A stretch of 64,000 nt of DNA from Frankiaceae bacterium. Lineage in GTDB: Bacteria > Actinomycetota > Actinomycetes > BP-191. The stretch is taken from the NCBI GenBank assembly GCA_035556555.1, contig DATMES010000003.1, forward strand, positions 1 through 64,000. The letters run 5' to 3'. Every line of letters begins with the position of its first letter. Positions within the stretch are counted from its first letter, which is position 1. This document shows, piece by piece, positions 41,915-49,375 of this stretch. Made by a program: the position numbers and the translations under genes. The notes beneath the pieces are model-generated. The model had not been told where the DNA came from, searched no databases, and saw nothing but the letters and a program-made list of their open reading frames with translations.

Positions 41915-43393
41915 TCAGCCGAGGTAGAGGAAGCCGTACGACTCGTCGCGGAACTCGATCCCCGCCGCCCGCAGCGCCGGCGCCCAGTCGCCGCGGCACG
42001 ACGGGTCGGCGGCCTCGGAGCCGTGGTCGCTGGTGAGCAGCACGACGACGTCGTCGTCGAGCCCGAGCGACGACACGAGGTCGAGGAACGTCCCCAGCCG
42101 CGCGTCGGCGTCGCGCAGCCCTGCGAGCGCCACGTCGGAGTGCGGCCCGCCGAGGTGGTGGGCGGTGTCGGTGAGGGTGGTGTTCCACCACATGACCTCG
42201 GGCCGCGTGGCGGCGTCGGACCACAGCGACAGGACCTGCGCGAGGCCGAGCGCGTCGACGGAGGTGCCCCACGCGTACGACTCGTCGGCGGCCACCCACG
42301 ACTGTGACGCGTGCGGGTCCACCCGCGCGTCCGGCAGCGCGGCGCCGAGACCTGCCGCGCCGTCGGCGCCGCCCTGCTCGCGGACGAGGCCGAACGTCGA
42401 GTACGCCGCGCCGCGGTCCACGGGCTCGTTGACGCACGCCGTACGCCGCCCGGCCAGCGCCTCCCACAACGTCACCACGCCGGGCCGCAGCCAGTCGCAG
42501 GCGCGGTGCCAGGTGGCGGAGTCGTTGGGGACGCACTGGACGCCGAGCGCGCGGTCGTAGAACGCGTTGTGCAGGATGCCGTGCCGCCCGGGCCCGACGC
42601 CGGTCAGAGCAGACGTGTGGTTGGTCAGCGTGACGCTCGGGAACTCCGCGACGGCCCCGCCGCGCAGCGCGCAGCCGCGCGACAGCAGCCGCGCGACGTT
42701 CGGCAACGCACCCGACGACGCGAGGGAGAGCAGCGAGTTGGCGTTGACGCCGTCCCACAGCAGGCCGACGACGTGCCGCGCGCCGGGCACCGCCAGAGAC
42801 GTCAGCGGAGCGCCGGAAGCCCCCGGCAGCGAGGACCCGGCGAGCCACGCCAGCGTCGGCCCGACATCCACCACCCGCGCCACGGAGGGGAGCACGCCGC
42901 GCGTCGTCACGCCGGCGCCCGACAGCAGGAGCGGCGCCCGCGACTGCACGGCGTCGAGCGACCCGTGCTCGCCGAGGTGCCCGCCGCGCTCGGGCCAGTA
43001 GTGGCCCGCGCTGTGCACGACGGCGACGTCGGGCGCGCGCGGGTCGTCGAAGAGCCCGGCGAGCCGGGCGCGGCCGAAGGGGTACGCGTTCGCCGCCGCC
43101 GGAGGACAGCGCGGCTCCGAGGCGATCGGCGTGAACGCCAGCGGGTCGTCCGACGCCAGCGGATCGGCCCCCGAGACCTCGGTGACGCCGAACGGAGCAA
43201 CGCGGCTGAACCGGACGGACCCTGTGGCGTTCGCCACGACGACCTCATCGCCGTCAATGGACGCGACGAGGTCCACGACGTGCGCGAGACTGTCCGATAT
43301 GAGAACGTCGCGCGTCCGCGACACGAGGCCGGAACGCGCCGGGGGGTTCACCGAACCGACCTGCGCGCCGATGGCTCTACCAGGACGCGGCAC
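41915..43393 (-). CDS. alkaline-phosphatase-superfamily (phosphodiesterase-like) protein
   Basis: 492 residues from the GTG at 43393. Typical type I phosphodiesterase/nucleotide pyrophosphatase features: VVGLLWDGVNANSLLSL (metal Asp), SVTLTNHTSALTGVGPGRHG (Thr nucleophile region), HNAFYDRALG, and VVLLTSDHGS (metal Asp-His). The start codon is unusual in that upstream ribosome signals are poor. No signal peptide was seen. The substrate is unknown. It stands alone, and two hairpins separate it from the whiB7 group. Confidence 0.85.
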   Translation of the reverse strand: MPRPGRAIGAQVGSVNPPARSGLVSRTRDVLISDSLAHVVDLVASIDGDEVVVANATGSVRFSRVAPFGVTEVSGADPLASDDPLAFTPIASEPRCPPAAANAYPFGRARLAGLFDDPRAPDVAVVHSAGHYWPERGGHLGEHGSLDAVQSRAPLLLSGAGVTTRGVLPSVARVVDVGPTLAWLAGSSLPGASGAPLTSLAVPGARHVVGLLWDGVNANSLLSLASSGALPNVARLLSRGCALRGGAVAEFPSVTLTNHTSALTGVGPGRHGILHNAFYDRALGVQCVPNDSATWHRACDWLRPGVVTLWEALAGRRTACVNEPVDRGAAYSTFGLVREQGGADGAAGLGAALPDARVDPHASQSWVAADESYAWGTSVDALGLAQVLSLWSDAATRPEVMWWNTTLTDTAHHLGGPHSDVALAGLRDADARLGTFLDLVSSLGLDDDVVVLLTSDHGSEAADPSCRGDWAPALRAAGIEFRDESYGFLYLG

Positions 43394-43429
43394 GATCGCG
43401 AGCCTACGGGCTCGCCAGGGCGGCTCGGT

Positions 43430-43490
43430 GTTCTGAGGGGGACATCGGGCCGCCCGCCGCGCCGAGGCGCGCCGGAGTTCTGAGGGGGAC
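43430..43490. repeat. 14-bp direct repeat upstream of the phosphodiesterase
   Basis: GTTCTGAGGGGGAC occurs at 43430-43443 and at 43477-43490, starts 47 bp apart. It lies 37 bases upstream of the phosphodiesterase start on the template side, so it may be an operator or promoter-associated repeat. Confidence 0.4.
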
Positions 43491-43531
43491 GACGGCGCGC
43501 CACCCGCGAGAACGTCGCGGGGGAACGCAGG

Positions 43532-43564
43532 ACGGCCCGGCCTCCCACGTGGGGGCCGGGCCGT
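43532..43564. terminator. perfect-stem hairpin
   Basis: ACGGCCCGGCCTCCCAC pairs with GTGGGGGCCGGGCCGT almost end to end (17 bp with a T.G pair), centred on CACGTG. It sits between the phosphodiesterase and the small basic-protein gene. Confidence 0.6.
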
Positions 43565-43594
43565 TCCTCGCGCGGGCAGCGGCAGGCGCACACG

Positions 43595-43640
43595 CGAAAG
43601 GCCCGGCGCCTCGTACGGCACGAGGAGGCCGGGCCTTTCG
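43595..43640 (-). terminator. terminator of the whiB7 operon
   Basis: CGAAAGGCCCGGC and its reverse complement form the arms of a hairpin with a CGTGCCGTACGAG-like top. On the minus strand it lies 14 bases past the small basic-protein stop and the outer arm is followed by TTTCG. It is symmetric enough to work in both directions. Confidence 0.7.
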
Positions 43641-43654
43641 ACGTTCCCGGAGCC

Positions 43655-43864
43655 TCACCAGACGGCGAGGGAGGCGGCACGGGCCCTGCGGCCCGCGGCT
43701 TCCGCCCGGCGCGACCAGCGCCGCGCGGCTGCCAGCCGCGCGACACGGGACCCGCGCCGCGACTCCGAGAGCAGGCGCAGCTGATGACTGCGCGCGAGCT
43801 CTTCATGGAGCAGCAACATCTCGTTCTCCTTGGTCGTGGTCTTGGTGGTGGTCATGCCGGTCAT
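43655..43864 (-). CDS. small basic protein coupled to whiB7
   Basis: A 69-residue product whose ATG (43864) overlaps the whiB7 stop (ATGA), with GGAGG just upstream inside whiB7. An internal ATG at 43855 is an alternative start. After MTGMTTTKTTTKENEMLLLH it is Arg/Ala-rich (SRRGSRVARLAAARRWSRRA), a likely nucleic-acid-binding or simply basic helix. No family was recognised. Coupling means it is made whenever WhiB7 is made. Confidence 0.6.
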   Translation of the reverse strand: MTGMTTTKTTTKENEMLLLHEELARSHQLRLLSESRRGSRVARLAAARRWSRRAEAAGRRARAASLAVW

Positions 43865-44127
43865 GCGGCGACGTCCTCCTTGCGCGGCCGGCCACGCGGA
43901 CGCTTCCGCGGGACGACGACGCCCTGGATGAACAGCTCCCCGCCCCAGACGCCCCACGGCTCACGCCGCTCGAGCGCCCCGGCAAGGCACTCCGCCTTGA
44001 TCGGGCAGTCGACGCAGATCGCCTTGGCGTACTCGACGTCCGCCGGGCTCTCCGCGAAGAAGAGCTCGGGGTCGTACGTCCAGCACGGGAGCTCCGTCGC
44101 GACGGGCGCCTCGATGAGGTCGAACAC
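43861..44127 (-). CDS. whiB7: WhiB7-type iron-sulfur transcription factor
   Basis: 88 residues from the GTG at 44127 behind AAGGAGGTGACC. The four iron-sulfur cysteines are in LPCWTY, ICVDCPIKAEC (C-x2-C-x5-C). The WhiB turn is EPWGVWGGE. The C-terminus RKRPRGRPRKEDV is an AT-hook like that of M. tuberculosis WhiB7. WhiB7 activates intrinsic antibiotic-resistance genes with the housekeeping sigma factor. A WhiB7-like promoter, an uORF and an attenuator precede it (44163-44513). uvrD2 lies upstream, as in mycobacteria. The small basic-protein gene overlaps downstream. Confidence 0.92.
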   Translation of the reverse strand: MFDLIEAPVATELPCWTYDPELFFAESPADVEYAKAICVDCPIKAECLAGALERREPWGVWGGELFIQGVVVPRKRPRGRPRKEDVAA

Positions 44128-44162
44128 TTGCGGGTCACCTCCTTGTGAGTGGCGAGAGAAAC

Positions 44163-44200
44163 TAAAAAGGCCGCGGTCTCCTTGTGGGAGTCCGCGGCCT
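44163..44200 (-). terminator. attenuator between uORF and whiB7
   Basis: On the minus strand AGGCCGCGGACTCC pairs with GGAGACCGCGGCCT (14 bp with one internal A.A) around CACAA, then TTTTTAGT. It starts 20 bases after the uORF stop and ends 36 bases before the whiB7 start. Ribosome stalling in the uORF could disrupt it. Confidence 0.85.
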
Positions 44201-44219
44201 CGGGGGGCTGCTGCCTGGG

Positions 44220-44429
44220 TTATACAGGCGGGTTTCCCCGAGGCGGGTGGGACTCCTGGTCCGCGGTGTACGCCGGGACACCGACGAAGCCGACGACGGG
44301 CGTGGAGAGCCCATTGATCTGCTTCGTGGCCGCCAGGCGCGTACGGGACGCGAGCGCGGTGGTGCCCACGTGGGCAGCCGAAAGCGCGCGCTCCGTACGG
44401 ATCGCGGTCCAGCAGCTGGTCATCTCCAT
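44220..44429 (-). CDS. whiB7 upstream ORF (leader peptide)
   Basis: 69 codons from the ATG at 44429 behind GAGAGGAGGTGCCCC, an excellent ribosome site. The peptide begins MEMTSCWTAIRTERALSA and ends HPPRGNPPV. It lies between the whiB7 promoter and the attenuator. In mycobacteria and streptomycetes, translation-inhibiting drugs stall ribosomes on such uORFs, and this allows transcription into whiB7. By analogy this ORF is the drug sensor. It is probably not a functional protein by itself. Confidence 0.8.
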   Translation of the reverse strand: MEMTSCWTAIRTERALSAAHVGTTALASRTRLAATKQINGLSTPVVGFVGVPAYTADQESHPPRGNPPV

Positions 44430-44475
44430 GGGGCACCTCCTCTCGGCCTCGCGGGCGGGTGTTGCGTCTTGGCGG

Positions 44476-44513
44476 AAGATAGGGCCACTCCCCCGGACGC
44501 GCAACGGATTTAT
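44476..44513 (-). promoter_or_regulatory. whiB7 promoter with WhiB7-type AT-rich box
   Basis: On the minus strand TTGCGC (44504-44499, -35) and TATCTT (44481-44476, -10) have a 17-base spacer. Immediately upstream of the -35 is ATAAAT (44513-44508), matching the AT-rich motif recognised by the WhiB7 AT-hook next to the housekeeping -35. This suggests autoregulation. It lies 20 bases past the uvrD2 stop. Confidence 0.75.
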
Positions 44514-44532
44514 CGCGACGACGTCACCGACG

Positions 44533-46491
44533 TTACGAATCCGCAACCAACGCCAGCACCTCTGCTCCGAACTTGTCCAGCTTTGTCGCGCCGACACCGG
44601 GCACGGCGGCGAGCTCGGAGCCCGCCGCCGGCCGCGCCTGGCAGATCGCCGAGAGCGTCGCGTCGGTGAACACGCAGTACGCCGGCTGCCCCAGCTCCGC
44701 CGCCCGCCCCTTGCGCCAGTCGCGCAGCCGGTCGAACAGCGCCTGCTCGTCCGGCGACAGCGCGTCGCGCGCCGCCTCACGGGCCGCCTTGGGCTTCGGC
44801 GCGGGCCGCGCGGCGCCCGGCACGATGCCTTCGAGGAAGCGGGACACCCTGCGGGTACGCCGCCCGCCCGGCTGCCGCGCGTACGCCCACGACACCGCGA
44901 CGTGCGTGCGGGCGCGGGTGATGCCGACGTAGAGCAGCCGGCGCTCCTCCTCGACCTCGTCGGGCGTCACGGCGTGCTGGATCGGCAGCGTGCCGTCGGT
45001 GACGCCGACGAGGAACACCGCGTCCCACTCGAGGCCCTTCGCCGCGTGGAACGACGCCAGCGTCACGCCCGCGACGGACGGCACGTGCTGGTCGGCCGCG
45101 CGCTGCTCCAGCTCCGCGACGAAGTCCACGAGCGTCACCGAACGCCCCGCCGCCTCGTCGGCGAGCCCGGCCAGCGCGGTCAGCGCCTCCCAGCGGTCCC
45201 GCGCGGCACCCGACCTCTGGGCCGGCTCCACCGGCGTCCACCCCACGGTCTCCAGCGCCGACCGCACCGCGTCGGGCACGGGCACCTCCGGGTCCACATC
45301 GCGCGCCGCCACGCGCAGCGCGACCATCGCCTCGCGGACCTCGGCGCGGTCGAAGTACTTCTCGCCGCCGCGGACGAGGTACGGGATGCCTGCGGCCGCG
45401 AGCGCCGCCTCGTAGACCTCGGACTGCGCGTTGACGCGGTACAGCACCGCGATCTCGGCGGGCGCGACGCCCGACGAGATCAGCGACGAGATCTGGCGGG
45501 CGACCGACGCCGCCTCGGCGGGCTCGTCGTCGTACGACCCGAACACCGGCTCGGGGCCGTCGGGCTGTTGCGCGACGAGCCGCTTGCCGCCGGCGAGGAC
45601 GCGGTTGGCGAGCGTGACGACCTGCGGCGTCGAGCGGTAGTCGCGCACGAGCCGGACGACGGTGGCCGACGGGTAGCGGCGGGAGAAGCCGAGCAGGTAG
45701 TCGCGCGAGGCGCCGGTGAACGAGTAGATCGTCTGGTCGTCGTCGCCGACGACGCAGAGGTCGTCGCGGTCCCCGAGCCACGCGTCGAGGAGCCGCTGCT
45801 GCAGCGGCGAGACGTCCTGGTACTCGTCGACGACGAAGTACCGGTAGCGCCTGCGCACCTCCTCCGCGACGTCCTCGTGCTCCTCGATGGCCGCGGCGGT
45901 GAGCATGAGCAGGTCGTCGAAGTCGACCATGCCGGCGCGGCTCTTGGCCGCCTCGTACTCGGTGTAGACGGCGGTCATGGACTCGGCGCCGTACGGCGGC
46001 TCGCGGTGCAGCGCGGCGGCCGCCGCCTCGTACGCCGCCGGCGAGACCAGCCGTGCCTTCGCCCACTCGATCTCGGAGATGAGGTCGCGCAGCTCGGCGC
46101 TCGAAGGCCGCAACCGCGCGCGGCCTGCCGCGTTGCCGACCAGCGCGAACTTCGACTCGACGATCCGCGGCGTCTCGCCGCCGACGACGCGCGGCCAGAA
46201 GTACGTGAGCTGCCGCAGTGCCGCGGCGTGGAAGGTGCGCGCCTGCACCCGCTCGACGCCGAGCGCGCGCAGCCGCCCGCGCAGCTCGCCGGCCGCCCGC
46301 GCGGTGAACGTCACCGCCAGCACGTGCTCGGGCGCCACGGCGCCGGTGAGGGCGGCGTACGCGATGCGGTGGGTGATCGTGCGGGTCTTGCCTGTGCCCG
46401 CGCCCGCGAGGATGCAGACGGGCCCGCGGACAGCGCGCACGGCGGCGCACTGCTCGGGGTCGAGCCTGCGAAGAACGTCGTCCGGATCCAC
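44533..46491 (-). CDS. uvrD2: UvrD2-type SF1 DNA helicase with HRDC domain
   Basis: 652 residues from the GTG at 46491. SF1 motifs: Walker A LAGAGTGKTRTITHR (about 28-40), DEYQDVSPLQQ, GDDDQTIYSFTGA, and late motif HAAKGLEWDAVFLVG plus VGITRARTHVAVSWA. A C-terminal HRDC-type segment (LFDRLRDWRKGRAAELGQPAY) closes the protein. Mycobacterial UvrD2 has a tetracysteine motif between the helicase core and HRDC, as I recall, but no cysteines appear there in this copy. It is upstream of whiB7 in the same orientation. Confidence 0.9.
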   Translation of the reverse strand: MDPDDVLRRLDPEQCAAVRAVRGPVCILAGAGTGKTRTITHRIAYAALTGAVAPEHVLAVTFTARAAGELRGRLRALGVERVQARTFHAAALRQLTYFWPRVVGGETPRIVESKFALVGNAAGRARLRPSSAELRDLISEIEWAKARLVSPAAYEAAAAALHREPPYGAESMTAVYTEYEAAKSRAGMVDFDDLLMLTAAAIEEHEDVAEEVRRRYRYFVVDEYQDVSPLQQRLLDAWLGDRDDLCVVGDDDQTIYSFTGASRDYLLGFSRRYPSATVVRLVRDYRSTPQVVTLANRVLAGGKRLVAQQPDGPEPVFGSYDDEPAEAASVARQISSLISSGVAPAEIAVLYRVNAQSEVYEAALAAAGIPYLVRGGEKYFDRAEVREAMVALRVAARDVDPEVPVPDAVRSALETVGWTPVEPAQRSGAARDRWEALTALAGLADEAAGRSVTLVDFVAELEQRAADQHVPSVAGVTLASFHAAKGLEWDAVFLVGVTDGTLPIQHAVTPDEVEEERRLLYVGITRARTHVAVSWAYARQPGGRRTRRVSRFLEGIVPGAARPAPKPKAAREAARDALSPDEQALFDRLRDWRKGRAAELGQPAYCVFTDATLSAICQARPAAGSELAAVPGVGATKLDKFGAEVLALVADS

Positions 46492-46599
46492 GACGACGAG
46501 TCTCGCAGGCCGATGTGACAGAAACGCCGCGCGCGCCCGGATCGGCTTGTTAGCGTCGGGGACGACCCCCGTCGCACCACTCGAAAGGCGTCCTGACCC

Positions 46600-47232
46600 A
46601 TGCCCCTCTCCGCCCCCGCCGCCCTGTACGTCGCCGCCGAGGCCGTCGCGCCCAAGGCAGGCAAGCTCTCGTACGGCATCGACGTCCCCGGCAAGGACGG
46701 CACGTCCGTCGACCTCAAGACCCTCTCCGGCGTGCTCGCCGCCGCCGCGCTGTGGTCGCTGCGCGAGAACGGCGCCGCGGAGATCGCGTTCGAGGAGAAG
46801 AAGGGGATGCTCGGGACCAAGACCCGCGTCGCCGTACGACCGCGTGGCGGCGTCCAGCCGCCGAGCGCGATCGAGGCGGAGCTGCTGCAGGCGGCCGCCG
46901 ACAAGCCGTACGCGAAGGACGCGGTCCACCGCTGGCTGCGCACCGAGCACGACAACCCGTGGGGCGTCGTCGCGAGCGTCGTCGAGGGCGAGCTGGTCCA
47001 GGCCGGCGTGCTGCAGCCCGTCGCGCCGCAGGGCAAGCTCGGGAAGCTCGGCGCGCTCGCCGGCAAGCGGCAGAAGATGGCGGGCAACACCGAGGCCCTC
47101 GTCGCGATCCACCCCGAGGTGTCGGCCGTGGTGCAGCGGTGGTTCGCGTTCAACCAGGCGGAGCCGCAGCTCGCTCAGGCGCTCGTCAAGGAGTGCCGCG
47201 ACGCCATCGACAGCCGCCTCGACACCGACTGA
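46600..47232 (+). CDS. conserved actinobacterial protein, function unknown
   Basis: 210 residues from the ATG at 46600, with GAAAGG about 11 bases upstream. The layout is mostly helical: KTLSGVLAAAALWSLRENGA, then GMLGTKTRVAVRPRGG, SAIEAELLQAAADKPYAKDA and a long C-terminal helix. It weakly recalls GPP34-type proteins (helical hairpins around a loop), which I cannot confirm. It is divergent from uvrD2, sharing a 108-base promoter region, and precedes the mycoredoxin gene. Confidence 0.6.
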   Translation: MPLSAPAALYVAAEAVAPKAGKLSYGIDVPGKDGTSVDLKTLSGVLAAAALWSLRENGAAEIAFEEKKGMLGTKTRVAVRPRGGVQPPSAIEAELLQAAADKPYAKDAVHRWLRTEHDNPWGVVASVVEGELVQAGVLQPVAPQGKLGKLGALAGKRQKMAGNTEALVAIHPEVSAVVQRWFAFNQAEPQLAQALVKECRDAIDSRLDTD

Positions 47233-47345
47233 CGCTCACCGCGCCGTCCGGCTAATCTGCCGCGGCGGCGAGGTGTACGTGCCTCGTCCGTGGAAATGTC
47301 CGCGACGACAACTGCGTTGGGGGCGCCTGGAACGGGAGGCGCGAG

Positions 47346-47594
47346 GTGGGCGACGAGCTCGTCATGTTCACGACGACCTGGTGCGGCTACTGCGTGCGGC
47401 TGAAGCGGTTCCTCGACCGTGAGTCGATCTCGTACAGCGAGGTCAACATCGAGGACGACCCGGACGCCGCGGCGTTCGTCATGTCCGTCAACGGCGGCAA
47501 CCGCACCGTCCCGACGCTGCGCTTCCCGAACGGCGCCGCCCTCACCAACCCGAGCCCCGCGGAGGTCCTCGCCGAGCTGAGCAGGACGGCGTGA
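47346..47594 (+). CDS. mycoredoxin (glutaredoxin-fold)
   Basis: An 82-residue product from the GTG at 47346 behind GGGAGGCGAG. The active site is TTWCGYCVRLKRFL (CGYC), with the cis-proline loop RTVPTLRF. The length and motif match mycoredoxin-1 (M. tuberculosis Rv3198A), which uses mycothiol instead of glutathione to reduce mixed disulfides. The neighbouring uvrD2 and whiB7 match the mycobacterial order. A -10-like TAATCT lies at 47253-47258. Confidence 0.92.
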   Translation: MGDELVMFTTTWCGYCVRLKRFLDRESISYSEVNIEDDPDAAAFVMSVNGGNRTVPTLRFPNGAALTNPSPAEVLAELSRTA

Positions 47595-47669
47595 TGGCTC
47601 CGGCTGTCGCCGGGGGCCGAGGTAGGGGACGATGAGTCACCCCTACACGGCAGGAACGAGGCTCGCGTC

Positions 47670-48494
47670 ATGACCCCCGCGCTGCGCCACCCCGCGATCG
47701 ACGCCGCGTTGTCCACGGCGGCCACCCTGCTCGGCATGGAGGTCGTCTTCATCGGGGGCCTGGACGACAGCTCGTTCCGCTTCGACCGCGTGCTCGGCGA
47801 GATGCCCGGCGTCGAGGAGGGCACCTCCAGCGAACGCGCCGACTCGTTCTGCCACCGGATGCTCTCCGGCGGGCCGTGCTCGACCGCCGACGCCGACGCC
47901 GACGCCTACTACGCCGGCACGCCGATCCGTGCCCGGCTCGGCATCAGGTCGTACGTCGGCGTCCCCATCCGCCTCGCCGACGGCACCGTCGCCGGAACGC
48001 TCTGCGGCATCGACCGGCGCAACGTCCCCGTCGACGACGCCACCGTCGGCGTCCTGCGCGAGCTGGCCGGCATCGTCGGCGCGCACCTGTCCGACGCCGA
48101 CACGCGCGGCGTCGTCATCCGCCGTACGCCGGACGGCTGGCGCGTCGGCGAGACCGACGCCGAGTCCGACCTCACGACCGCGATGGTGCTGGCCGACCTC
48201 CTGCAGGACGACCTCTCCCCAGGCGGCCGCCCCGACAGGCCCGAGGAGCCGCTGGACGAGCTGGCGCGGCTGCGGCTCGCGGTGACGCAGCTCGAGCACG
48301 CTCTGGCCGCGCGGGTCACCGTCGAGCAGGCCATCGGCGTGCTCGCGGAGCGGCTGTCCACGACGCCGCGGGAGGCGTTCGAACGGCTGCGCAAGATCGC
48401 CCGCCGCAACGGCCTCCGGGTCCACGAGCTGTCCCGCGACGTCGTACGGTCCGCGACCGAGGACGTGACGCTGCCGCCGGAGCTCGCGGGCTAG
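47670..48494 (+). CDS. GAF-ANTAR regulator
   Basis: 274 residues from the ATG at 47670. The N-terminal GAF domain (about 20-140) includes FCHRMLSGGPCSTADADADA and SYVGVPIRLADGTVAGTLCG. The C-terminal ANTAR domain (about 205-260, VTVEQAIGVLAERLSTTPRE) would bind RNA hairpins as a transcription antiterminator. GAF-ANTAR proteins are common in actinobacteria, and the RNA targets are unknown here. Its stop overlaps that of the convergent alpha/beta hydrolase. Confidence 0.88.
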   Translation: MTPALRHPAIDAALSTAATLLGMEVVFIGGLDDSSFRFDRVLGEMPGVEEGTSSERADSFCHRMLSGGPCSTADADADAYYAGTPIRARLGIRSYVGVPIRLADGTVAGTLCGIDRRNVPVDDATVGVLRELAGIVGAHLSDADTRGVVIRRTPDGWRVGETDAESDLTTAMVLADLLQDDLSPGGRPDRPEEPLDELARLRLAVTQLEHALAARVTVEQAIGVLAERLSTTPREAFERLRKIARRNGLRVHELSRDVVRSATEDVTLPPELAG

Positions 48495-49375
48495 TCGCAG
48501 CGGTCGAGGAACGCACCCACGACAGCCATCCAGCGCTCGCGTTCCTCGACGTGCGGCAGGTGGCTCGACTCCTCGAAGACGACCCACTCGCTGCCCGCGA
48601 TGCCCTCGTGCAGGGGGCGTACGACGTCCGGGATCGCCTCGTCGTACCGGCCGCTCACGATCAGCGTCGGGTAGCGGATCCGGCCGAGCCTGTCGAGTGA
48701 CTGCCAGTCCTTGATGGAGCCGATGACGTGGAACTCACTCGGCCCGTTCATCGTGTGGTAGACGGTCGGGTCGGCGTCGATCTGCGCGAAGGCGTACGCG
48801 ACCTCGGGCGGGTTGGGCACGATGCGGCAGACGTGCCGGTCGTAGAAGACCTGGCACGCGGCGACGTACTCAGGGTCGTCGGTGGTGCCCGCCTCCTCGT
48901 GCCTGAGCAGGGTCTCGTTGACCCCAGGCGGCAGCTCGGCGCGCAGCCGGTTGGCGCCCTCGACGAACGCGGGGAACGACGCCGCCGTGTCCGCCAGCAC
49001 GAGGCCGCGCAGCCCGGCCGGCTGGGTGAGCGCGTGCTCCTGCGCGAGGAAGCCGCCCCAGGACTGGCCGACGACGTGGTACCTGCCGTCGATGCCGAGG
49101 TGCCGCAACAGGCTCGCCAGCTCCTCGACGAACAGCTCGACCGTCCAGAAGTCCGCGCCCCTGTCCGGCAGGTGCGTGGAATGGCCGTTGCCGAGCTGGT
49201 CGTACATGACGACCGCGCGACCCTGCTCGGCCAGGTCGTTCACCGACAGCAGGTAGTCGTGCGTCGCGCCAGGCCCGCCGTGCAGGACGACGACCGGCGC
49301 CTTGTCCGCGTCGAGGTCGCCGGTGACGCGGTACCACGTGCGCCACTCGCCGAACGGCGCGTACCCCTCGGTCAT
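48491..49375 (-). CDS. proline iminopeptidase-like alpha/beta hydrolase
   Basis: 294 residues from the ATG at 49375, overlapping the upstream M20 gene stop by four bases. Signatures: VVLHGGPGATHDY (oxyanion region), GQSWGGFLAQ (nucleophile Ser), YDEAIPDVVRPL (Asp) and SSHLPHVEER (His). This is the proline iminopeptidase layout. It probably releases N-terminal residues from small peptides, which fits its coupling to an M20 dipeptidase. Confidence 0.9.
   Translation of the reverse strand: MTEGYAPFGEWRTWYRVTGDLDADKAPVVVLHGGPGATHDYLLSVNDLAEQGRAVVMYDQLGNGHSTHLPDRGADFWTVELFVEELASLLRHLGIDGRYHVVGQSWGGFLAQEHALTQPAGLRGLVLADTAASFPAFVEGANRLRAELPPGVNETLLRHEEAGTTDDPEYVAACQVFYDRHVCRIVPNPPEVAYAFAQIDADPTVYHTMNGPSEFHVIGSIKDWQSLDRLGRIRYPTLIVSGRYDEAIPDVVRPLHEGIAGSEWVVFEESSHLPHVEERERWMAVVGAFLDRCD

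Noticed and set aside
46492..47112. N-terminal extension of uvrD2 in the same frame
   Set aside because: The frame stays open upstream of 46491, but it overlaps the plus-strand gene at 46600 and has no helicase-like sequence. GTG 46491 places Walker A at the normal distance.
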